In this document: in pieces, positions 53,465 through 63,400 of the stretch | Position numbering within the stretch: the stretch's first letter is position 1 | Layout of the letters: each line of letters begins with the position of its first letter | The notes under the pieces: generated by a model | Told to the model about the DNA's origin: nothing | What the model saw: only the letters and a program-made list of their open reading frames with translations | The model's database searches: none | Assembly: GCA_947492925.1 (NCBI GenBank) | Contig: CANLOQ010000002.1 | Span: forward strand, 62,001 to 126,000 | Length of the DNA stretch: 64,000 nt | Reading direction: 5' to 3' | Source: an uncultured Sulfitobacter sp. | GTDB lineage: Bacteria; Pseudomonadota; Alphaproteobacteria; Rhodobacterales; Rhodobacteraceae | Translations under genes and position numbers: made by a program

Positions 53465-54069
53465 CCCTTCTGGCCGATTTTTGGCTCGGTGCCCGCTTTG
53501 ATCCGGTGCATGTTGGCACGGTGGCGCAGATACAACAGCAGCGTCAGCGCGATCCCCAGCATCAGCATGTAGCCGTAGCCCATCCAGACCAGCAGGAAGG
53601 TAGAGGCCGATGCCGCAGCCAGTGCGCCCATCGAGGACATGCGCGTGGCCGCGACGGCCACCAGCCAGACCAGACAGCATCCCAGACCCACCGGCCAGGC
53701 CAGCGCCAGCATGATGCCCAGAAAAGTAGCAACCCCCTTGCCCCCCTGAAACCGCAGCCACACCGGAAAACAGTGCCCGACCATCGCAGCCAGTGCCGCC
53801 ACCTGCACCGCGTCAGGTGCCGCCAGCGCACGCGCCAGCAGCACGGCAAGCGCACCTTTGCCCGCATCCAGCAGCAGCGTCAGCGCGGCAGCTTTTTTGT
53901 TGCCGGTCCGCAGCACATTCGTGGCCCCGATGTTGCCGGAGCCGATTTCGCGGAGGTTGCCAAGGTTCATGAATCGGGCCAGCACCATACCAAATGGAAT
54001 CGACCCCAGAAGGTATCCGACCACGGCCCAGATCAGAAGGGCGGTCAAAGAAGAGTCAATCGGGGGCAT
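53461..54069 (-). CDS. plsY: Acyl-phosphate:glycerol-3-phosphate acyltransferase
   Basis: A 202-residue membrane enzyme with five helices. The three PlsY motifs are visible: GYLLGSIPFGMVL, GSGNIGATNVLR and FQGGKGVATFLG. It acylates glycerol-3-phosphate using acyl-phosphate, the first step of phospholipid synthesis. Its ATG overlaps the pyrC-like stop by one base. Confidence 0.94.
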   Translation of the reverse strand: MPPIDSSLTALLIWAVVGYLLGSIPFGMVLARFMNLGNLREIGSGNIGATNVLRTGNKKAAALTLLLDAGKGALAVLLARALAAPDAVQVAALAAMVGHCFPVWLRFQGGKGVATFLGIMLALAWPVGLGCCLVWLVAVAATRMSSMGALAAASASTFLLVWMGYGYMLMLGIALTLLLYLRHRANMHRIKAGTEPKIGQKG

Positions 54070-55349
54070 CAGTTGGCCTTAAATACGCAGTTTCCGGTCA
54101 CGTAGGTTTGCAGCACTTTACCCTGCATTCGCATACCATCAAACGGGGTATTGCGCGATTTTGACCTCAGTGTGGCACGATCCATGACAAATGGGGCATT
54201 TGCGTCAAACAGCACCAGATCAGCCGGTGCGCCCGGTGCCAGACGTCCGCCGGGCAATCCCAGCCGTGTCGCCGGGTTCAGGGACAGGGCGCGCCAAAGG
54301 GTCGGCAGGTCCATCAGTTCCGCGTGAACCAGCCGCAGCGCGGCGGGTAACAGGGTCTCCAACCCCACAGCACCTGACGCCGCTTCCTCAAACGGCAAGC
54401 GTTTTGATTCCTCGTCCTGCGGCGTGTGCATGCTTGAGATGATGTCGATCAACCCGGTTGCCACCGCTTCGGCCACGGCCAGCCTGTCCTCTTCGTCCCG
54501 CAGCGGCGGCTTGAGCTTGAAGAACGTGCGGTAGTCGGCCACATCCAGTGCGTTCAGCGTCAGATGGTGGATGCCCACGCCCGCTGTAATGTCCAGCCCG
54601 TTCGCCTTGGCCCGGGCCAGCGCGGGCAGGGCGCGGGCCGTGGTAATCTGGTCGGCATGATACTTTGCGCCCGTCATCTCGATCAGCGCGATGTCACGGT
54701 CAAGCCCCATGCGTTCTGCCATCGGGGACACAGCGGGCAGGCCGCGCAGCGAGGCGAACTTGCCGGACGTGGTCGCGGTACCCGCGCTGAGGATCGGTTC
54801 CTGTGGATGCGCAATAACCAGCGCGCCAAGGCTGCGCGCATAGGTCAGCGCGCGGGCAAAAACCTTGGTGTCGCGCACCACATGGTCGCAATCGGTAAAG
54901 GCGGCGGCGCCGGCATCCATCAAAAAGCCGATCTCGGTCATTTCGCGGCCCGCGCGTTCCTTGGTCAGCGCGGCCATCGGCACCACGTGCACCGGGGCGG
55001 CTTCGTTGGCGCGGCGGGTGACAAACTCAAGCACTTCGGGGCTGTCGATGGCGGGCGTCGTGTCGGGCCGCGTGATCATCGTGGTGATCCCGCCCGCCGC
55101 CGCCGCACGCCCGGCAGACCGATAGCTTTCCTTGTGCCGTTCACCCGGCTCGCACACCTTCACGCCCAGATCAACGATGCCCGGAGCCAGATATTTCCCT
55201 CCACAGTCAATCACTTGCGCATTTCCGGGCAGCGGCGCCATGTCCCAGTTGACCTGAGTGATCTTGCCATCCGCAACACTCAGCGTACCGTCAATGATGT
55301 CACCGGCTTGCGGGTCAATCATCCGGGCGTTGGTGAAATACAACGTCAT
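54069..55349 (-). CDS. pyrC: Dihydroorotase-like protein lacking metal ligands (PyrC' type)
   Basis: A 426-residue amidohydrolase-fold protein of the dihydroorotase family. Active enzymes have D-x-H-x-H; here the strand reads GIVDLGVKVCEPGE, so both histidines are lost (G62, K64). The late TDHAPH motif is changed to SMHTPQ, replacing the catalytic Asp with M307. The third histidine region (GIHHLTLN) is retained. This is the pattern of non-catalytic PyrC' subunits that hold aspartate transcarbamoylase in a larger complex, as in Pseudomonas. pyrB is in the same transcript. A true dihydroorotase should exist elsewhere in the genome. Confidence 0.85.
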   Translation of the reverse strand: MTLYFTNARMIDPQAGDIIDGTLSVADGKITQVNWDMAPLPGNAQVIDCGGKYLAPGIVDLGVKVCEPGERHKESYRSAGRAAAAGGITTMITRPDTTPAIDSPEVLEFVTRRANEAAPVHVVPMAALTKERAGREMTEIGFLMDAGAAAFTDCDHVVRDTKVFARALTYARSLGALVIAHPQEPILSAGTATTSGKFASLRGLPAVSPMAERMGLDRDIALIEMTGAKYHADQITTARALPALARAKANGLDITAGVGIHHLTLNALDVADYRTFFKLKPPLRDEEDRLAVAEAVATGLIDIISSMHTPQDEESKRLPFEEAASGAVGLETLLPAALRLVHAELMDLPTLWRALSLNPATRLGLPGGRLAPGAPADLVLFDANAPFVMDRATLRSKSRNTPFDGMRMQGKVLQTYVTGNCVFKAN

Positions 55350-55418
55350 GGGCGGCCTTTGGTCTGGTTCAGCGTTGCGCGTTCTTGCCTCAATTGTCCG
55401 ATCAAACCAAGGGGCAAC

Positions 55419-55865
55419 TTAACCCGCATCCGCGACAGGGCCGCGCGCGGCTCTGATCTGGTCGGCCACCACGCCGGGAAAGGGCAGGTAGCGCAGGACC
55501 ATCCTTTGTCCTGAGCGCAGGGTAATCACCACGCGGCTGCCGAATTGGGTGTGCACCTGTGCAACCTCTGACAGCGGCACTTGCGCGCGGCCGTCGGCCC
55601 CGTCGTGGATCAACTGGCCTGCCTCGATCTGCCAACGGTCCATTCTGGTGCTGCGCCAGTGCATCGCGTCTTCCAGAACGAAAATGCAGGTCAGCGTCAG
55701 CGCCACCAAAAAAGCCCAACCGGTGGGCAAACCGAAATAAAGCGAAAAACCCAGCGCGACCGCCACAAGCGCGGCAAAGGTGATCGACGCGCTGATCATC
55801 ACACGGCGCACAAAAATGCGCCGTGCCGGAGCCCAGCTTATGCCGTCAATGCTCAGGCGATCCAT
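55419..55865 (-). CDS. Membrane protein with PH-like C-terminal domain, unknown function
   Basis: A 148-residue protein with two adjacent helices (about 24-44 and 49-66) and a soluble C-terminal domain (about 75-140; WQIEAGQLIHDG, VPLSEVAQVHTQFGSRVVITLRSGQRMVLRYLP) that looks like a bacterial PH-type fold. Its start lies within the end of the 34-residue ORF (13-base overlap). It sits between pyrB and the pyrC homologue. I do not know a function. Confidence 0.72.
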   Translation of the reverse strand: MDRLSIDGISWAPARRIFVRRVMISASITFAALVAVALGFSLYFGLPTGWAFLVALTLTCIFVLEDAMHWRSTRMDRWQIEAGQLIHDGADGRAQVPLSEVAQVHTQFGSRVVITLRSGQRMVLRYLPFPGVVADQIRAARGPVADAG

Positions 55866-55957
55866 ATCATCAGGCCCGCGATGCCAAAGGCAACGAGAAG
55901 CGCGATCATCGCAATGCGACCAGCCATCTTTGGATCGGGTTTGGGATCTTGCATCAT
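55853..55957 (-). CDS. 34-residue single-helix membrane peptide
   Basis: A very short frame of 34 residues (or 33 from the second ATG). An N-terminal polar part, MMQDPKPDPKMAGR, is followed by one hydrophobic helix of about 20 residues to the end (IAMIALLVAFGIAGLMIWIA). AGGA lies upstream of the paired ATGs. Its stop overlaps the start of the PH-like gene, so it could be a translational coupling leader or a real small membrane protein. The pattern of polar head and clean helix favours a real product. Confidence 0.6.
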   Translation of the reverse strand: MMQDPKPDPKMAGRIAMIALLVAFGIAGLMIWIA

Positions 55958-55979
55958 GTGTTCCTGTTTTGGGGTGGGC

Positions 55980-56513
55980 TCAGCCCAGCAACCAGTAGAG
56001 GGCCAGCGCCAGCAGTACAACGATGGCAAAGATGATCATGCTTTGCCCCCGCCCGCGCGCCGGGGCGGCTTGAGGGTTGGCATCGGGCGTGCCGGTATAG
56101 GGTTTGGCCGCCTCCGCCTGCAAGTCGACCTGCGCGCTGTCAGGGCGGGTCTGGCCGTAGGTGCCGATCAAGGTCAGCGCGGGGGCCGGATCAAGCGTTG
56201 CGGCCTCACTGCTGAAAGCGCTGGAATACACCAGCATTACCCAACCGTCGATCGCGCTCAGCCGGGCGGCATCGCGTTTCAACTGGTCCTCCTGCACATC
56301 GACACCCTCGCGCAGGTAGCCGGTCAGCCCCATTTCGCCCAGATCACCCACGGCAAAGACCTCTACGCCACGCGCCTCCAGCTGGTCTGCACCAAGGGCC
56401 CGCTGTTGCGCGGCAGTATCCTCGCGCAGGCTACGCGCCTCTGATGCTGGCATCGACAGGGCAAACACGCGTGTCACACCGGTCTCTCCTGTCGGCACGG
56501 TGATTTTTGTCAT
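55980..56513 (-). CDS. Hypothetical tail-anchored protein next to pyrB
   Basis: A 177-residue protein. The soluble N-terminal domain (about 1-130) includes VFALSMPASEARSLRED and LGEMGLTGYLREGVDVQEDQLKRDAARL. After a Pro/Ala-rich linker a single C-terminal helix (about 158-176, MIIFAIVVLLALALYWLLG) anchors it. It begins four bases after the pyrB stop. I do not recognise a family. Its soluble part would face the cytoplasm. Confidence 0.75.
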   Translation of the reverse strand: MTKITVPTGETGVTRVFALSMPASEARSLREDTAAQQRALGADQLEARGVEVFAVGDLGEMGLTGYLREGVDVQEDQLKRDAARLSAIDGWVMLVYSSAFSSEAATLDPAPALTLIGTYGQTRPDSAQVDLQAEAAKPYTGTPDANPQAAPARGRGQSMIIFAIVVLLALALYWLLG

Positions 56514-56517
56514 CGGG

Positions 56518-57465
56518 TCATACCTCCTGCAACATGCGGGCGCGCTGATTGCGTGCCAACAGGTCCATCACCGCCATGCGCACCGCCACGCCCATTTCGA
56601 CCTGTTCCTGAATGACACTGCGGTTGATGTCATCGGCCAGCGTGCCGTCAATCTCAACCCCGCGGTTCATCGGACCGGGATGCATGACAATCGCGTCGGC
56701 CTTTGCCAGGGCCAGCTTTTCCGCATCCAGCCCGAAACGGTGGTAATATTCACGCTCTGACGGAATAAAACCGCCGTCCATCCGCTCTTTTTGCAGGCGC
56801 AGCATCATCACCACGTCCACATCGCGCAGCCCTTCGGCCATGTTGTCGAACACCTCGACCCCAAAATCCGCGATGCCCGCAGGCATCAGCGTCGGCGGGC
56901 CAATCAGGCGGATGCGATTCTCCATCTTGCCCAGCAACATGATATTGGACCGCGCCACGCGACTGTGCGCAATGTCGCCGCAGATCGCAATCGACAGGCG
57001 GTGCAGCCGCCCCTTGGCCCGCCGGATCGTGAGCGCATCCAGCAGCGCCTGCGTGGGATGTTCGTGCCGCCCGTCACCCGCGTTCAGCACCGCACAGTTC
57101 ACCTTTTGCGCCAGAAGATCCACCGCGCCCGATTGCGGATGGCGCACCACCAGCAAATCGGGGTGCATCGCGTTCAGCGTCATGGCGGTGTCAATCAGGG
57201 TCTCACCCTTTTTGATCGAGGACGCCTGCATCGCCATGTTCATCACATCCGCGCCAAGGCGCTTGCCCGCAATCTCGAAACTGGCCTGCGTCCGGGTGGA
57301 GTTTTCAAAGAACATGTTGATCTGCGTCAGCCCCCGCAGCGCATCCGCATGTTTGCTGGGCTGGCGGTTCAGATCGGCGTAGCGGTCGGCCAGATCAAGG
57401 ATGGCAGTGATGTCAGCCTGTGACAGATGTTCGATGCCAAGAAGATGACGGTGGGCAAAGGACAT
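56518..57465 (-). CDS. pyrB: Aspartate carbamoyltransferase catalytic subunit
   Basis: A 315-residue transcarbamoylase. Carbamoyl-phosphate binding is in [13 protein letters not shown] (usually FFEPSTRTR), then HPTQALLD, and aspartate binding involves [11 protein letters not shown]. No regulatory pyrI is adjacent. A PyrC'-like pseudo-dihydroorotase lies downstream in the same transcript, as in class A ATCases. It makes carbamoyl-aspartate for pyrimidine synthesis. It is the first gene of the minus-strand operon and is divergent from the uracil-DNA glycosylase. Confidence 0.94.
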   Translation of the reverse strand: MSFAHRHLLGIEHLSQADITAILDLADRYADLNRQPSKHADALRGLTQINMFFENSTRTQASFEIAGKRLGADVMNMAMQASSIKKGETLIDTAMTLNAMHPDLLVVRHPQSGAVDLLAQKVNCAVLNAGDGRHEHPTQALLDALTIRRAKGRLHRLSIAICGDIAHSRVARSNIMLLGKMENRIRLIGPPTLMPAGIADFGVEVFDNMAEGLRDVDVVMMLRLQKERMDGGFIPSEREYYHRFGLDAEKLALAKADAIVMHPGPMNRGVEIDGTLADDINRSVIQEQVEMGVAVRMAVMDLLARNQRARMLQEV

Positions 57466-57577
57466 GGGCGCGCGCCTTTCGTGCAGGTTTGCATCTTATA
57501 GAGGGCGCGCGGCGGCAGCGACAAGAGGCACCGCTTCGGGGATTTCGATTGGTGGCGTGTCAGGCTAGGCTGGTGGC

Positions 57578-58363
57578 ATGGATTCGGCAGATTTTTATTC
57601 AGAACTGGCCTTGCTGGACTGGCAGGTGGACCTTGGCGCGACCGAGGCGATCTGCGATGCGCCGGTCAATCGCTATGATTTGCCCGATGTGATGGAAAAG
57701 CCCAAACCGGCTGTATCTGCCGCTCCGGTTGCCGCCCCGCTGGTTGCGCAATCCGTTGATCCGGTCGCGGTGTCCACACAAGCCGCACAATCCGCCCGGA
57801 CGCTCGATGATTTGCGGGCGGCGATGGCAAACTACGATCACTGCGCGCTCAAGAAAGGGGCGCGCAACATGGTTTTTGCCGATGGCATCCCCGGCGCGCG
57901 TGTCATGCTGGTGGGCGAGGCACCGGGCCGGGACGAGGACCGCGCGGGCAAACCCTTTGTCGGGGCCGCGGGGCAATTGCTGGACAAAATGCTGGCTGCC
58001 ATCAACATGGGCCGCGACCGCGCTGATGCGCCGGTCTATATCACCAATGTTCTTCCGTGGCGCCCGCCCCAGAACCGCGATCCGAAACCGGACGAGATTG
58101 CGATGATGAAACCGTTCCTGCTGCGCCACATCGAACTGGCCGCGCCCGAAGTGCTGGTGGTCGTCGGCAACTGGTCGTGCCAGACCCTTCTGGGCAAGCG
58201 TGGCATCACCCGGTTGCGCGGGGAATGGACGCAGGCGGCGGGCCTGCCCGCTTTGCCGATGTTCCATCCGGCCTATCTGTTGCGCTCGCCCGAATTCAAA
58301 CGCGAAGCATGGGCCGATCTGCTCAGCCTGCAAGCCCGCCTGCGCGAAGGAACCACCCCATGA
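57578..58363 (+). CDS. Uracil-DNA glycosylase, family-4-like without the Fe-S cysteines
   Basis: A 261-residue glycosylase. Motif 1 is VGEAPGRDEDRAG, the second region is ITNVLPWRPPQNRDP, and motif 2 is HPAYLLRSP. Family 4 enzymes carry four cysteines for a 4Fe-4S cluster. Here the N-terminal pair is reduced to one (C89, in DHCALKK) and the KCRPP cysteine is W161. The only other cysteines are C26 and C201. The cluster is therefore probably absent, as reported for some alphaproteobacterial members. Residues about 35-75 are an Ala/Pro/Val-rich linker. Overlaps moaB by four bases. Confidence 0.88.
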   Translation: MDSADFYSELALLDWQVDLGATEAICDAPVNRYDLPDVMEKPKPAVSAAPVAAPLVAQSVDPVAVSTQAAQSARTLDDLRAAMANYDHCALKKGARNMVFADGIPGARVMLVGEAPGRDEDRAGKPFVGAAGQLLDKMLAAINMGRDRADAPVYITNVLPWRPPQNRDPKPDEIAMMKPFLLRHIELAAPEVLVVVGNWSCQTLLGKRGITRLRGEWTQAAGLPALPMFHPAYLLRSPEFKREAWADLLSLQARLREGTTP

Positions 58364-58902
58364 GCCGCATTGAAGAGACAGCCGAGTTTATTCCCGTGCG
58401 CATCGCGGTGCTGACGGTGTCGGATACACGTGATCTGGATCAGGACAAATCGGGCGACACGCTGGTTGCCCGTATCGAAAAAGCGGGCCACACCGTTGCC
58501 GAACGTCATATCCTGCCGGATGAGCGCGAACAAATCGCGGAGCAGTTGCGCCTGTGGTGCGCGGATGACGCGATCGACGTGGTCATCTCCACAGGGGGCA
58601 CCGGGTTGACCGGCAGGGACGTCACCGTCGAAGCGCACCGCGATGTCTACGAGAAAGAGATCGACGCTTTCGGAACCATCTTTACCATCGTGTCGATGCA
58701 AAAGATCGGCACCTCAGCGGTGCAAAGCCGCGCGACGGGCGGTGTCGCCAACGGCACCTACCTTTTTGCGCTGCCCGGCTCACCGGGGGCGTGCAAGGAT
58801 GCATGGGACGAAATCCTGCTCAAACAGCTTGATTACCGTCACCGCCCCTGCAATTTCGTCGAAATCATGCCCCGCCTTGACGAACACCAGCGGCGAAAGT
58901 GA
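58360..58902 (+). CDS. moaB: Molybdenum cofactor biosynthesis protein B
   Basis: A 180-residue MoaB/Mog-family protein. The signatures are VLTVSDTRDLDQDKSGD, VVISTGGTGLTGRDVT and FALPGSPGACKDAWDEIL. In this family it adenylates molybdopterin before metal insertion. The ATG at 58360 overlaps the glycosylase stop (ATGA) and gives the expected length. moaD and moaE lie 14 kb upstream. Confidence 0.92.
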   Translation: MSRIEETAEFIPVRIAVLTVSDTRDLDQDKSGDTLVARIEKAGHTVAERHILPDEREQIAEQLRLWCADDAIDVVISTGGTGLTGRDVTVEAHRDVYEKEIDAFGTIFTIVSMQKIGTSAVQSRATGGVANGTYLFALPGSPGACKDAWDEILLKQLDYRHRPCNFVEIMPRLDEHQRRK

Positions 58903-58943
58903 CCGGGCGCATATTTTTTCGACGGAAAGTGCCGTCCGCACCG

Positions 58944-58949
58944 TATAAT
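58944..58949 (+). promoter_or_regulatory. Possible -10 box of the RND efflux operon
   Basis: A perfect TATAAT lies 66 bases upstream of the membrane-fusion gene in the 113-base gap after moaB. No convincing -35 hexamer stands 16-18 bases upstream. An inverted repeat (GACGG, 58921-58925, with CCGTC, 58932-58936) overlaps the expected -35 area and may be an operator. Confidence 0.35.
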
Positions 58950-59015
58950 AACATGACTTGGTATTTTCCTCCCTGCGCTTACCTTAACCGCAGGATTGTT
59001 TTCGGACGGAATTGA

Positions 59016-60467
59016 ATGCGTTTTCTTCGACAAAGCATGATCGGCCTGTTTCTTGCGTCACTGACGCTGGGGCTGCTGGTGTTCGCGGTGTCCCTGATCA
59101 ACGGTGCCGTGCAGGAACGGATGGCGGATGATCCCAAAGGCCCACCGGCGCGTGAACGGGTCTTTGCCGTCAACGTCACAACGGCGGTGGCCGAGGATGC
59201 GGTGCCCGTGCTGCAAAGCTTTGGCGAGGTTCAGAGCCGCCGCTTGCTGGAACTGCGCGCTGCGGGTGGCGGGCGGGTTGTTGAACTGGCCGACGGGTTC
59301 GAGGACGGCGGCGCGGTGACCGCAGGTCAGGTGCTGGTCCGGCTTGATCCCGCCGATGCGCAGGCCGCCGTGGACCGCGCGCAAAGCGATCTTGCGGATG
59401 CAAACGCCGACGGGCGGGATGCGGCGCGTTCACTTGAACTGGCGCGGGCGGAACTTTCTGCCACTCAGGATCAGGCCGATCTGCGCGAACGCGCCTTTGC
59501 GCGCCAACGCGATCTGGCCGAGCGCGGTGTCGGCACCGCAACGCTGGTCGAGGCGGCGGAACTGGCTGCCTCCGCCGCGCGGCAGGCCGTTGTATCACGC
59601 AGACAGGCCGTCGCGCAGGCCGAGGCGCGGCTGGATCAGACCCGCACCGGGCTGGCGCGCGCGCGGATCGCGCTGGCCGAGGCAGAGCGGCGTCTGGCCG
59701 ATACAACGCTCACCGCCCCATTCGACGGCACGCTGTCGGCAACGGATGTTGTGGTCGGGCGGCTGGTCTCCGCGAACGAGCGTCTGGCCGAATTGATTGA
59801 TCCGCAGGACCTTGAGGTGTCCTTCCGCCTGTCGACCGCCCAATTTGCCCGTTTGCTGGATGATGACGGGCAGGTGATCCGGGCGGATGTGACCGCGACA
59901 CTGGATGTTGCCGGCGTCGATCTGGAGGCGAAAGGGCGCATCAGCCGGGCCAGTGCCGCCGCAGGGGAAGGTGCCACAGGGCGGCTGGTCTTTGCTGCGC
60001 TGCAAGACGCCAAAGGCTTTAAACCGGGGGATTTTGTTACCGTGCGGGTGCGCGAGCCGGTGTTGGAAAACGTGGTCCGCTTGCCGGCCTCTGCCGTAGA
60101 TGCGCGCGGGACTGTTCTGGCGCTGGCAGATGAAAACCGCCTTGAAACGCTGGACGTGAACATCCTGCGCCGACAGGGTGATGAGGTGCTGGTGCGGGGT
60201 CCCATTCTGGGCCGCAAGGTGGTGAAGGCACGCTCGCCGCTGCTGGGGGCAGGCATCGCCGTCAAACCGATTGAGCGCGATGCCCCCGTGCGCACCGAAC
60301 CCGAAATGCTGGAACTAACCGAAGAGCGCCGCGCACGTCTGGTCGCCTTTATCGAGGGCAGCACCCGGATGCCCAAGGCCGCAAAGGAGCGGGTGCTCAG
60401 TCGTCTGGCGCAGCCCACTGTCCCTGCCAACATGGTCGCCCGGATCGAAAGCCGGATGGGAGGCTAG
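59016..60467 (+). CDS. RND efflux periplasmic adaptor (membrane fusion protein)
   Basis: A 483-residue adaptor. One N-terminal helix (about 8-28) anchors it. A lipoyl half-motif (VLQSFGEVQSRRLLELRAAGGGRVVEL) precedes a long alpha-hairpin coiled coil (about 110-225), then the second lipoyl half (TLTAPFDGTLSATDVVVGRLVSANERLAEL) and beta-barrel domains. The C-terminal extension (about 430-483) is alpha-helical and unusual. It precedes the RND pump by three bases. The outer-membrane channel gene is not in the window. Confidence 0.9.
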   Translation: MRFLRQSMIGLFLASLTLGLLVFAVSLINGAVQERMADDPKGPPARERVFAVNVTTAVAEDAVPVLQSFGEVQSRRLLELRAAGGGRVVELADGFEDGGAVTAGQVLVRLDPADAQAAVDRAQSDLADANADGRDAARSLELARAELSATQDQADLRERAFARQRDLAERGVGTATLVEAAELAASAARQAVVSRRQAVAQAEARLDQTRTGLARARIALAEAERRLADTTLTAPFDGTLSATDVVVGRLVSANERLAELIDPQDLEVSFRLSTAQFARLLDDDGQVIRADVTATLDVAGVDLEAKGRISRASAAAGEGATGRLVFAALQDAKGFKPGDFVTVRVREPVLENVVRLPASAVDARGTVLALADENRLETLDVNILRRQGDEVLVRGPILGRKVVKARSPLLGAGIAVKPIERDAPVRTEPEMLELTEERRARLVAFIEGSTRMPKAAKERVLSRLAQPTVPANMVARIESRMGG

Positions 60468-60470
60468 CGG

Positions 60471-63400
60471 ATGGCCCGCCAAACCCCCAAGGCGGCGGGC
60501 GGCGTCCTGTCCTATTTTGTGCGTCACCGCACGGCAGCCAATCTGCTGCTGCTGGTTCTTCTGGTGGCGGGTCTTGTGGCCACGCCCAACATGCGGGCGC
60601 AATTCTTTCCCGACGTGATCATCGACAATGTCACGGTCACGACACTGTGGCAGGGGGCCGGGGCCGAAGACGTCGATACCGCCATCGTGCAGGTGCTCGA
60701 ACCTGCGTTGCTGTCGGTGGAAGGGGTTGAGGGTTCGAACAGCACTTCGCGCGAAGGAAGCGGCAGTGTCGTGCTTGATTTTGAGCCGGGATGGGACATG
60801 GCGCGCGCGGCCACCGATGTGCAGACGGCAGTGGATGCCATCACAACCCTGCCGGATGAGGCCGAAGACCCCACCGTACGGCGCGGCGCGTGGCGTGACC
60901 GCGTCACTGATGTGGTCATAACCGGCCCGCTCGAAGCCGCGCAACTGGGCCGCTTTGCCGATGAACTTGTCACCCGCCTGTTTGCCGCCGGTGTCACCCG
61001 CACCACGATCCAAGGTGTCGCCGCGCCGCAAACGATGGTCAATGTGCCCTCGGCCCAGTTGATTGCCTATGATGTCACGATGGCCGATATCGCCTCTGCC
61101 ATCGCCGCCGAAGTGGACGCCGATCCGGCGGGCGATGTCAGCGGTGCCAATGCCCGCGTGCGCACCGGCACCGCCAAACGCACAGCGCAGGAAATTGCGG
61201 GCATCGTTCTGCGGTCCAACCCGGATGGATCAAAGCTGACCATCGGGGATGTGGCCACCGTCCGGCAGGAAGGCGTGGACCGCGAACGCCAGTTCTTTGT
61301 CGGAGCAGACCCGGCGATGTCCGTGCGGGTCGACCGGTCGGATGGCGGGGACGCCATCGGCATTCAGGAAACGGTCGAACGTGTCACCGCTGAGCTGCAG
61401 GCAAGCCTGCCCGCGTCCGTGACGATAGAGCTGATCCGTACAAGATCCGAGGCAATCACAGGGCGTCTGGATCTGTTGATCGACAACGGGTTGATGGGAC
61501 TTGGTCTTGTGGTCTGTCTGTTGTTTTTGTTCCTGAACGCACGCACCGCGTTCTGGGTGGCAGCGGGTATTCCTGTGGCGATGGGGGCCGCCATTGCGCT
61601 GATGTATCTGGGCGGCCTCACGCTCAACATGATCTCCCTGTTCGGGCTGATCATCACGCTGGGCATTGTGGTGGATGACGCCATCGTGGTGGGGGAACAC
61701 ACTGATTTTCGCTATCGCACTTTGGGCGAAACGCCGAAACAGGCCGCCGAAAACGCGGCGCGGCGCATGGCGATGCCGGTTTTTGCGGCCACCTTGACCA
61801 CAATCATCGCATTCTTTGGCCTTGTTGCCGTGGGCGGACGCTTTGGCGATCTGATCCGCGATATTCCCTTTACCGTCATCGCCGTTCTTGCCGCATCCCT
61901 TGTAGAATGTTTTTTGATCCTGCCCAACCACATGGCCCACGCTGTCGCCGCAGCGGACAAAAATCACTGGTATGATCTGCCCAGCCGCACCGTTAATCGC
62001 GGCTTTGTCTGGGTGCGCCAGACCCTGTTCCGCCCGTTCATGGCCGGGGTGATCAAGGCGCGTTATGTCGTGCTGGCCGGTGTGGTGACTGTGCTGGCCA
62101 GCCAGATTGCGCTTTTCATTACCGGCGATGTGCAGTGGCGGTTCTTCAACGCGCCCGAACGCGGGTCGGTGACCGGCAACTTTATGATGGCCGAGGGCGC
62201 GACGCGGGCCGATACGCTGGCAATGATGCGCGAAATGCAGCGCGCGACAGAGGAACTGGGCGCCGAATACGCAGAGCGTTATGGCACCAACCCGCTGGAT
62301 TACGTGATCGCCCAGACAGGCGGCAATTCCGGTTACGGCCTTGCGGGTGCGGCAAACAAGGACAACGATCTGCTGGGCGGCATCTCGATCGAACTGATTG
62401 ACGCTGATCTGCGGCCCTATTCCAGCTTTGCCTTTGTCGGTGAACTTCAGGACCGCGTGGTCAATCATCCGATGGCCGAAACCGTCAGCTTTCGCGGCTG
62501 GCGGTCCGGCCCCGGTGGCGATGCGCTGGATGTGCAGTTCTACGGCGCCGATACTGACACACTCAAAGCCGCCTCCGAAGACCTGCAAGAGGCGGTGCGC
62601 CAATTCCCCGAAGTGAGCGCGGTGCAGGACAATCTGGCCTACGACAAGGAAGAACTGATCCTCGATCTGACACCGCAGGGGCAGGCGCTGGGCTTTACCA
62701 TCGACACGCTGGGCCGGGCGCTGCGCAACCGTCTGGGCGGGATCGAGGCCGCGACCTATCCTGACGGGCCGCGCTCTGCCACGATCCGGGTGGAACTGCC
62801 CAAAGGTGAGCTGACAGCGGATTTTCTGGACCGCACACAGATGCGCACACCCGACGGGCTTTACGTGCCGCTGGCCGACATCGTCAGCGTTGAACGGCGC
62901 ACCGGCTTCAGTACCGTGCGGCGCGAGAACGGCATCCGCCTGATTTCTGTCACCGGTGACATCTCCGAAGACGATCCGGCGCGCGCCACCGCCATCGGAG
63001 AGGCGCTTGAAACCGAAATCCTGCCCCGCATCGCATCCGAACGGCAGGTGGAATTCCGGCTTGCGGGGTTAAGCGAACAGGAAGACCAGTTTCTCAGCGA
63101 TGCGCTGACCGGGTTGGTGCTGTGCCTGACCGGGATCTTTTTTGTGCTGGCCTGGGTTTTTGGTAGCTGGACCCGGCCCTTCGTGGTGATGGCCATCATC
63201 CCCTTCGGACTTGTCGGCACGATTTATGGTCACGCGGTCTGGGATGTTCCGCTCAGCATGTTCACGGTCGTGGGGCTATTGGGCATGACGGGTATCATCA
63301 TCAACGATTCCATCGTGCTGGTGACCACAATTGACGAATACGCTGAAACACGCGGGCTGATCCCGTCGATCATCGACGGCGCTACGGACCGGCTGCGCCC

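Noticed and set aside
53180-53761. A 193-residue protein on the minus strand
   Set aside because: Its N-terminal half lies wholly within plsY in another frame; the GTG at 53464 gives a compact 94-residue product.
61230-62603. Another 457-codon minus-strand frame inside the RND pump
   Set aside because: Antisense shadow in a G+C-rich gene; the plus strand encodes the canonical RND motifs.
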